NCBI RefSeq assembly: GCF_002776695.1
Contig: NZ_LFJC01000003.1
Span: 3,827,036-3,863,731 of the forward strand
Reading direction: 5' to 3'
DNA from: Bradyrhizobium nitroreducens
GTDB taxonomy: Bacteria; Pseudomonadota; Alphaproteobacteria; Rhizobiales; Xanthobacteraceae
Length of the DNA stretch: 36,696 nucleotides
Numbering within the stretch: the first letter of the stretch is position 1; the number at the start of each line of letters is the position of its first letter. Positions 34,601 to 36,696 of the stretch are shown here, piece after piece. A program made the translations under genes and the position numbers. The notes below the pieces were generated by a model. The model made no database searches. It was not told where the DNA came from and saw nothing but the letters and a program-made list of their open reading frames with translations.

Positions 34601-35503
34601 GCGTCTCCTAATCCAAATATCGATTTTCATGAAACTCCCTTCTTGGTTCAACAAGAGACGGCAATTTGGGAGCGTCCGGTCGTTTCGATCGATGGCGCTA
34701 CGAAGCAGTATCCTCGCATTGCCGGAATTTCCTCCTTCGGCGCTGGGGGCGCAAACGCGCACGTCATCGTCAAGGAGCACGTAGACAATTCGGCGCGAGG
34801 CCGTATCCCGAACGATGCCAATTGTCCGGTAGTTATTTTGCTGTCTGGAAAGAATGACGAACGGCTAACGGCACAGGCGAAGCAACTGCTGCAGTTCACT
34901 AAGTCCAATGCCAACCTAAGTCTCGTGAATATGGCGTACACACTTCAAGTTGGGCGTGAAGCCATGGATGCGAGAATTGCGTTCACAGCCGCTAGCGTTG
35001 GGGATTTGCTTGATAAGCTCGAGCAATTTTTGAGCGGACAGAAGGTTATCGCGCAATGCTTCCGTGGGAACGTTAAACGTACCCGGGAGCCGAAATCCGC
35101 ATTACCAGGGGACGGGCAAGAGAGTGCGATAGAGGCTTGGTTGACCGGAAGGGAGCTTTCGAAGCTCGCAGAGGCCTGGGTTAGGGGGCTCGTGATCGAC
35201 TGGAGTCGGCTTTATGGCAAGGTTAAGCCGCGACGTGTGAGTCTGCCGACTTACCCCTTCCTGAAGGAACGCTATTGGCTTGAAGCTGGAAAGAGATCTG
35301 TGGAGCCGAGCTTCGGCGGAGCAAAGTCGAAACATGTTGAGGAGTCGGCGATGTTTGATCGCCTGCTGAAGCAGCTGGAGGATGGAGACATAACGGTAGA
35401 GACTGCGGTAAGGGAGACGAAGCTGGGAGCCGGTTTAGAAAGAGGGCGCGCGACCGAACAGTTGTCGCACGCAAGTGGCTTCAGGCGTCCTTTGCGAGGT
35501 TAA
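25685..35503 (+). CDS. Trans-AT polyketide synthase, AL-ACP-KS-DH-KR-cMT-ACP-KS
   Basis: The 3272-residue enzyme starts at an ATG with AAAGGA upstream. In order: a fatty-acyl-AMP-ligase-type loading domain (about 30-560; TSGSTGRPKG 171-180, VRGKNHFPADIE 457-468, Lys547); ACP1 (Ser620); KS1 (about 690-1120; Cys861, His996, His1038); linker ending LPTYPF (1282-1287); DH (His1342 in HVVKGRRLLP, Asp1516); KR (GGAGGIG 1831-1837, Tyr1972, Asp1917 in LND suggesting B-type stereochemistry); C-methyltransferase (VEIGAGTG 2265-2272); ACP2 (Ser2523); KS2 (Cys2769, His2904, His2944); second LPTYPF linker (from 3187) and a C-terminal helical docking-like segment (from 3223). No AT domain exists, so the AT-ER protein must load malonate. 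All active sites look intact. The chain passes to KS2, whose module continues in the next gene. Confidence 0.95.
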   Translation: MHLLQQSLINAIDPNEREGGIFEFAGRSHLEPSKSLSIAELATQAGRISVALQKRLVRHTLVLIVMPHGIEFTSTLLACFSANVVAIPLTLPGWSVASPDLDRARALHRQVTEGGRTCFVIADRDTHVRLGESDDIDACLLMTVDELLEEPPGPVEVRPAENDDPALILFTSGSTGRPKGIPLTYANLWQQVCAGRAQWEIVQGSRVVTWLSPTHNFGLHFGLLVPFFAGASCSIVRTQEFSKRPVVWFEVMARHRATHVAAPNFAFDFCCDVVVPGEVPQDAMASVTHFVCGGEPVRKTSADRFFKKFAAVGARPETLCSHYGLSECGSVTTGSARNGGFVSLDAEPFKNSRASFVQSGETPVVVSNCGPVTDGCEVRIVDCDGGVPCGDGQIGEVWLRSQAVTSGYLFSDPEASDVFGCSVANSDEAGFFRTGDLGFLVEGNLYIAGRRKEVIIVRGKNHFPADIESTIAAAVGAIHLIPAVFGVERDGVEQVISLLGLEKTLPGGDYLALATLVRTAVAAQHGLALGEIVVVEREAVFGAPSSKLKRQPLKEAYMSKTLAVLWRSDDEALKSSAERGAARSGGTVTSLRERVFVPVLGERARILDADSDLTSIGLDSLQCTRLAGELELVFGVQFDPTLLFELRTLREIAEHLEDGEARADSYPAASVRLGGGGSAASAPANAELIAVTGMHCDMPGAGEGVEPFWEFLKSGGDAIASIEKERPDLWKAMCSYPGLDESELPRWAGLLSDVDAFDATFFGVSPREAECMDPQQRKVLEFVWKLAEVSGVNPLFWSGKRIGLFIGAHTSDYSEMLAARQDLMAQSGAYIDSGSHLTMIPNRASRWFNLTGPSEIVNTACSSSLVAVHRAVESLRRGECSSAIVLGINLILTPRVLLSSAQAGMLSKTGRCRTLDAQADGFVRSEGIGGVILKPLSAAVAAGDSIHGLIRAVGVNHDGRSNSLRAPNGAAQKRLLVSTYEDAGFDPGSVTYVEMHGTGTSLGDPIEVRALAEAFQALAPDGKSGQCGLGSVKSNIGHTESAAGIAGFIKVMLAFRHRVLPKTLHLDCINPLIDLQNTPFRAIRDNESWHPSDRTHGDALPRRAGVSSFGFGGVNAHVVLEEYVAPGPASEPVRALPESPAVVVLSARNEERLKAQVEQLLAWMGQRELTAADLAAMAYTLQVGRDAMEFRLAVIAGTVAELQGKLQGYLQGAQHQDDVYRGEVRRNKDALAVFAADEDLQGAIQTWLAKGKHAKLADLWVKGLMFDWTRLYGAARPARLSLPTYPFAKESYWVSAPRPRPTIPMQEADQHVHPLVHRNTSSLEQSRFTTVFTGEEFFLKDHVVKGRRLLPAVAQLEMARVAVAKGWDLPEDEALNITLNDVVFSRPIAIQEIASPLHIRLEPQEEGDLVYKLYTEGADGTVTYGQGRATLSAESLEETLDLSELQRECIRLIPANDYYQDFRNLGLQYGAALQGLRQVQIGQRADGDRFVLAQWVLPECVVGTHAQYSLHPSIADSALQACVALMSDAGSAKALALPFAVERVQLLGSLPAQGWAVLSYSLGSDSRAGLRKVDLVITDENGRACARLDGFSARLVDESATVESSNKGSLPATSPITLIPTWEVENPLPVEPWPANSAHVLVVGGSAEQQRSLRQRYARTTALKLSADGTAAIDVLPGDLDHVVWIPQSPGGRRLENSELVGAQRHSVLFGLSLIKTLLQQGYGHRPLGWTIITQNAVLVSADDVPSPAHASLHGLIGSLAKEHVSWKVRLADMPTTDWQLEDILRLPPQHLGNAYAYRQKQWHQPRLLPAALPRLDESVFRKNGVYVIVGGAGGIGEALSEYLIQNYQARVAWVGRRPANAWIAAKQVRLGQFGEAPLYICADAADVAMLEVARDQIRERYGSIHGVVHSALVLNDGSIERLDANDFEAALSAKVDVAVSMAHVFKNERLDFFLVFSSLQSTAKAPGQSNYAAGCTFIDSFSHELRKSGGVPVKLVNWGYWGSVGVVANEQYRQRLAKFGMDSIEPSEAMQFLERFLAAPVAQAAFLKINDRRLAETLGVLSTERIAVAPSAPATTPTSDVSKLGLPLSEAGFRQADELELLLGALLCSQLHELNWLRVDVPLWPAQRAAGLPEYFTRWLDQGLRILGSQGLARQHDGGWLGTAIPDRPALLRAWAELKADAQHDHRRAQICLLDATLTALPSILNGKQSATQSMFPQGSMDLVENIYRENHVADHFNEVLVERLEQFVRSRIAADPNTRLKIVEIGAGTGGTSSLVFKRLSPFVNHVDEYCYTDVSKVFLLDAQERFGAEAPYMKARLLNIEHSPVEQGFALGEFDAVIATNVLHATRSIRQALRNAKALMKGHGVLLINELSSGSLFAHLTFGLLEGWWLHSDTELRVEGSPAIAPSNWEALLRDEGFESITFPATAAHRLGQQVIVATSNGVVRTSVSEANDGSEGDGEKLRRDGAEGAVTVPANLPPSSQNASELAASYLTTLVSQILRIPPSTLNPTDPWVAFGIDSILGLRVTDVLSRKFSSINSTTLFEYPNLRALATHLVETQAARVAELAGPERGPDTGASGEVDVPLRGKTEGRRRLPSPTSKPKDLGGTQIAVIGMSGRYPQASNIDAYWENLAAGMNCITEIPNARWDWQAYYDPEKSRCAPGKMYSKWGGFIEDIDAFDPLFFGISPREAERMSPQERLFLQEAYACISDAGYTPESICDSRRVGVFVGVMNSNYGTAPSYWSVANRVSYVFGFGGPSIAIDTACSSSLTAIHMALDSLYSGASDCALVGGVNLIIEPDQYINLSELSMLSSGNECRAFGANADGFVDAEAVGAVLLKPLASAIEAGDQIYGVILGSAINHGGRTNGYTVPNPGAQRELISQALRRSGVHARTISYVEAHGTGTSLGDPIEVAGLSRAFSEHTEDKRYCALGSVKSNIGHTESAAGVAGLTKVLLQMKHGKLVRSLNSASPNPNIDFHETPFLVQQETAIWERPVVSIDGATKQYPRIAGISSFGAGGANAHVIVKEHVDNSARGRIPNDANCPVVILLSGKNDERLTAQAKQLLQFTKSNANLSLVNMAYTLQVGREAMDARIAFTAASVGDLLDKLEQFLSGQKVIAQCFRGNVKRTREPKSALPGDGQESAIEAWLTGRELSKLAEAWVRGLVIDWSRLYGKVKPRRVSLPTYPFLKERYWLEAGKRSVEPSFGGAKSKHVEESAMFDRLLKQLEDGDITVETAVRETKLGAGLERGRATEQLSHASGFRRPLRG
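28975..29560 (+). other. High-GC tract inside the PKS gene
   Basis: Within one uninterrupted frame, 29041-29520 counts to about 70% GC with strongly G/C-ending codons, against about 54% for 28801-28980 and 58% for 29581-29760. The tract covers the last part of KS1 and the post-KS linker and stops around the LPTYPFAKESYW codons. The homologous linker after KS2 has ordinary composition. It looks like DNA copied from another, GC-rich module. Confidence 0.75.
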
Positions 35504-36374
35504 ACGTACTGAGCGGATTGTGGACGATGTAGATTGTCTGCAGGAGTCTCGGCTTGGTCTGACGATTTGATTTCGGAGTGTTGTGGAGCCGGCGTGCGCG
35601 GAGCTCATCGTGCTGCCAAGCACCGTGCGTTGAGGGCGCACATACGAGATTGGGGTAAAGGCCGATATGTTCCGCAAACGACCAAGCAGTGTGCATGCTC
35701 GAGGCGTTGAGATGGTGGAGTCCTTTGCGCCGCATGCCATTTGACGCAGAGTGTTGGCTGGACAGCACTCTGACTGCCGGACGCGGTCCGTTGCCTTGTC
35801 AGGGTTCGCTAGAATTCATTGACGAAATTGTATGTGGTCGCCTGATGTCCTCTGCGCCGTCCGAGTCACCGCGGATGCGCTCGATGGATCGCGTTTTGTT
35901 GCGACGAAGACGTTGATTTTTCAGCGTAGGGAACGGCCGCAAGAACGGCGTTCTCCATCGAGATGCCGGTGAGAACGAAGTGCGCGATAGCTTTTCATCT
36001 GGCCTTCTGCAGAAAGATTTTCGAGCAAAAAAAACTTCGTGTGCAGGAACGATTCCTTTGTAGAATAACCTGAGGTTGAGCCATCATCCTGTTGGTGATG
36101 GCGACCAAGGAAATGTGTGTGTGATGGGGATCGCGGTTCCGAGACTCTCGAACGAGCTGTGGCGAACAATGCTGCGATTCATCCGCGCGACTGTGGCGAC
36201 TGGGCCGTGATGGGTTCGGGAAGGGTCGACACAGAGCGCCGAGCGCAACTGGATCGAAGGGCAGGCTTCGCCAGCTTCTCCAGCTATTGAGCGAGCATTT
36301 CATGGCGGTCGGAGTTTTCCGGGGCGTAGTCGGGTCTGACTCGCGTCCGAATTTACGAGACAAGGGCGACTGAG
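35504..36374. other. 871-nt gap between two PKS genes
   Basis: No domain or transposase match is recognised on either strand. There is an A8 run near 36029 and a bulged hairpin at 36081-36101 without a T tract. The next PKS start at 36375 has AAGGGCG upstream. Such a long gap between genes that share a module is unusual and may hold a promoter or decayed insert. Confidence 0.5.
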
Positions 36375-36696
36375 ATGACAGAGTTTCTGAAGTACATCTT
36401 CTCCGAGGTAGAGCAGAAGCGGCTGTCCCGGAACGATGCCACGAAGATACTTCGAGAGTTCTGGTCCGCGACAAATGCCAGGAATACCGCCTATCTGCAT
36501 CCGTTGGTGCACCGGAACACGTCGGACCTGAGCGAGCAGCGGTTCAGCTCGATGTTCAGCGGGAAGGAGTACTTCCTGTCGGATCACCAGGTGCGGGGCC
36601 AGCTTGTCTTGCCCGGCGTGGTGCACCTGGAGTTGGCGCGCGAGGCGGTGCAGCGCGCCAGCGGGGCACCTCACCAGATGCAGGTGCGGTTGGAGA
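36375..36696 (+). CDS. Second polyketide synthase, N-terminal fragment beginning with DH
   Basis: The frame is open to the right edge, so only the first 107 residues are seen. Residues 1-30 (MTEFLKYIFSEVEQKRLSRN, then DATKILREF) form a helical segment like the docking regions at trans-AT PKS N termini. From residue 41, YLHPLVHRNTSDLSEQRFSSM opens a DH domain, with the catalytic motif His71 in HQVRGQLVLP. The preceding PKS ends in a KS, so this DH completes a module split between the two proteins. The DH start is closely similar to the DH of the first PKS, which has HPLVHRNTSSLEQSRF. The last part is GC-rich, like the tract at 29 kb. Confidence 0.88.
   Translation, partial: MTEFLKYIFSEVEQKRLSRNDATKILREFWSATNARNTAYLHPLVHRNTSDLSEQRFSSMFSGKEYFLSDHQVRGQLVLPGVVHLELAREAVQRASGAPHQMQVRLE

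Noticed and set aside
36081..36101. Hairpin with CCATCA / TGATGG stem as a terminator
   Set aside because: One bulged base and no T tract on either side; it lies well past the PKS stop with no gene ending next to it.

Overview
The window looks like a chromosome segment of an alphaproteobacterium, most probably Bradyrhizobium. The left part is GC-rich (about two thirds GC in the stretch I counted near 9.0 kb). It carries the divergent phyR / nepR-ecfG general stress locus of Rhizobiales, and its intergenic gaps hold large imperfect palindromes of a kind common in Bradyrhizobium. The right part, after a phage-type integrase at 16.1 kb, has lower and uneven GC, gene relics and a polyketide cluster, and reads as an acquired island.

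Region 1 (1-12.2 kb) is an acyl-CoA catabolic cluster. An acyl-CoA synthetase and a thiolase lie on the minus strand. Divergent from them are a TetR regulator, an SDR dehydrogenase, an enoyl-CoA hydratase, a feruloyl-CoA-synthase-like ligase, three acyl-CoA dehydrogenases and a nitroreductase. Together they give activation, dehydrogenation, hydration, second oxidation and thiolysis of a carboxylic acid. The TetR protein probably acts on a 20-bp palindrome in the divergent promoter. The substrate cannot be read from sequence.

Region 2 (12.2-15.9 kb) is the general stress response core: the EcfG sigma factor, its anti-sigma factor NepR and the anti-anti-sigma regulator PhyR, with an EcfG-like promoter in front of phyR. 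Next come a secreted protein with two TonB C-terminal domains and a SnoaL/NTF2-like protein.

Region 3 (15.9-20.1 kb) is the island edge: a complete tyrosine recombinase, a frameshifted ISL3-type transposase relic, a stop-ridden HlyD-type secretion-adaptor relic, a DUF3102-type gene and a small unknown gene.

Region 4 (20.1 kb to the window end) is the left part of a trans-AT polyketide synthase cluster. It has a free-standing acyltransferase-enoylreductase fusion, a chorismate-lyase-like (UbiC-type) protein, a cytochrome P450, and a 3272-residue PKS with the order AL-ACP-KS-DH-KR-cMT-ACP-KS. A second PKS gene begins with a DH domain and runs off the right edge. The acyl-AMP-ligase loading domain next to a possible 4-hydroxybenzoate-forming enzyme suggests an aromatic starter unit, extended once with malonate, C-methylated, reduced and dehydrated. 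Inside the PKS, a roughly 0.6-kb segment of about 70% GC ends at the LPTYPF motif and looks like a recombination or gene-conversion tract.
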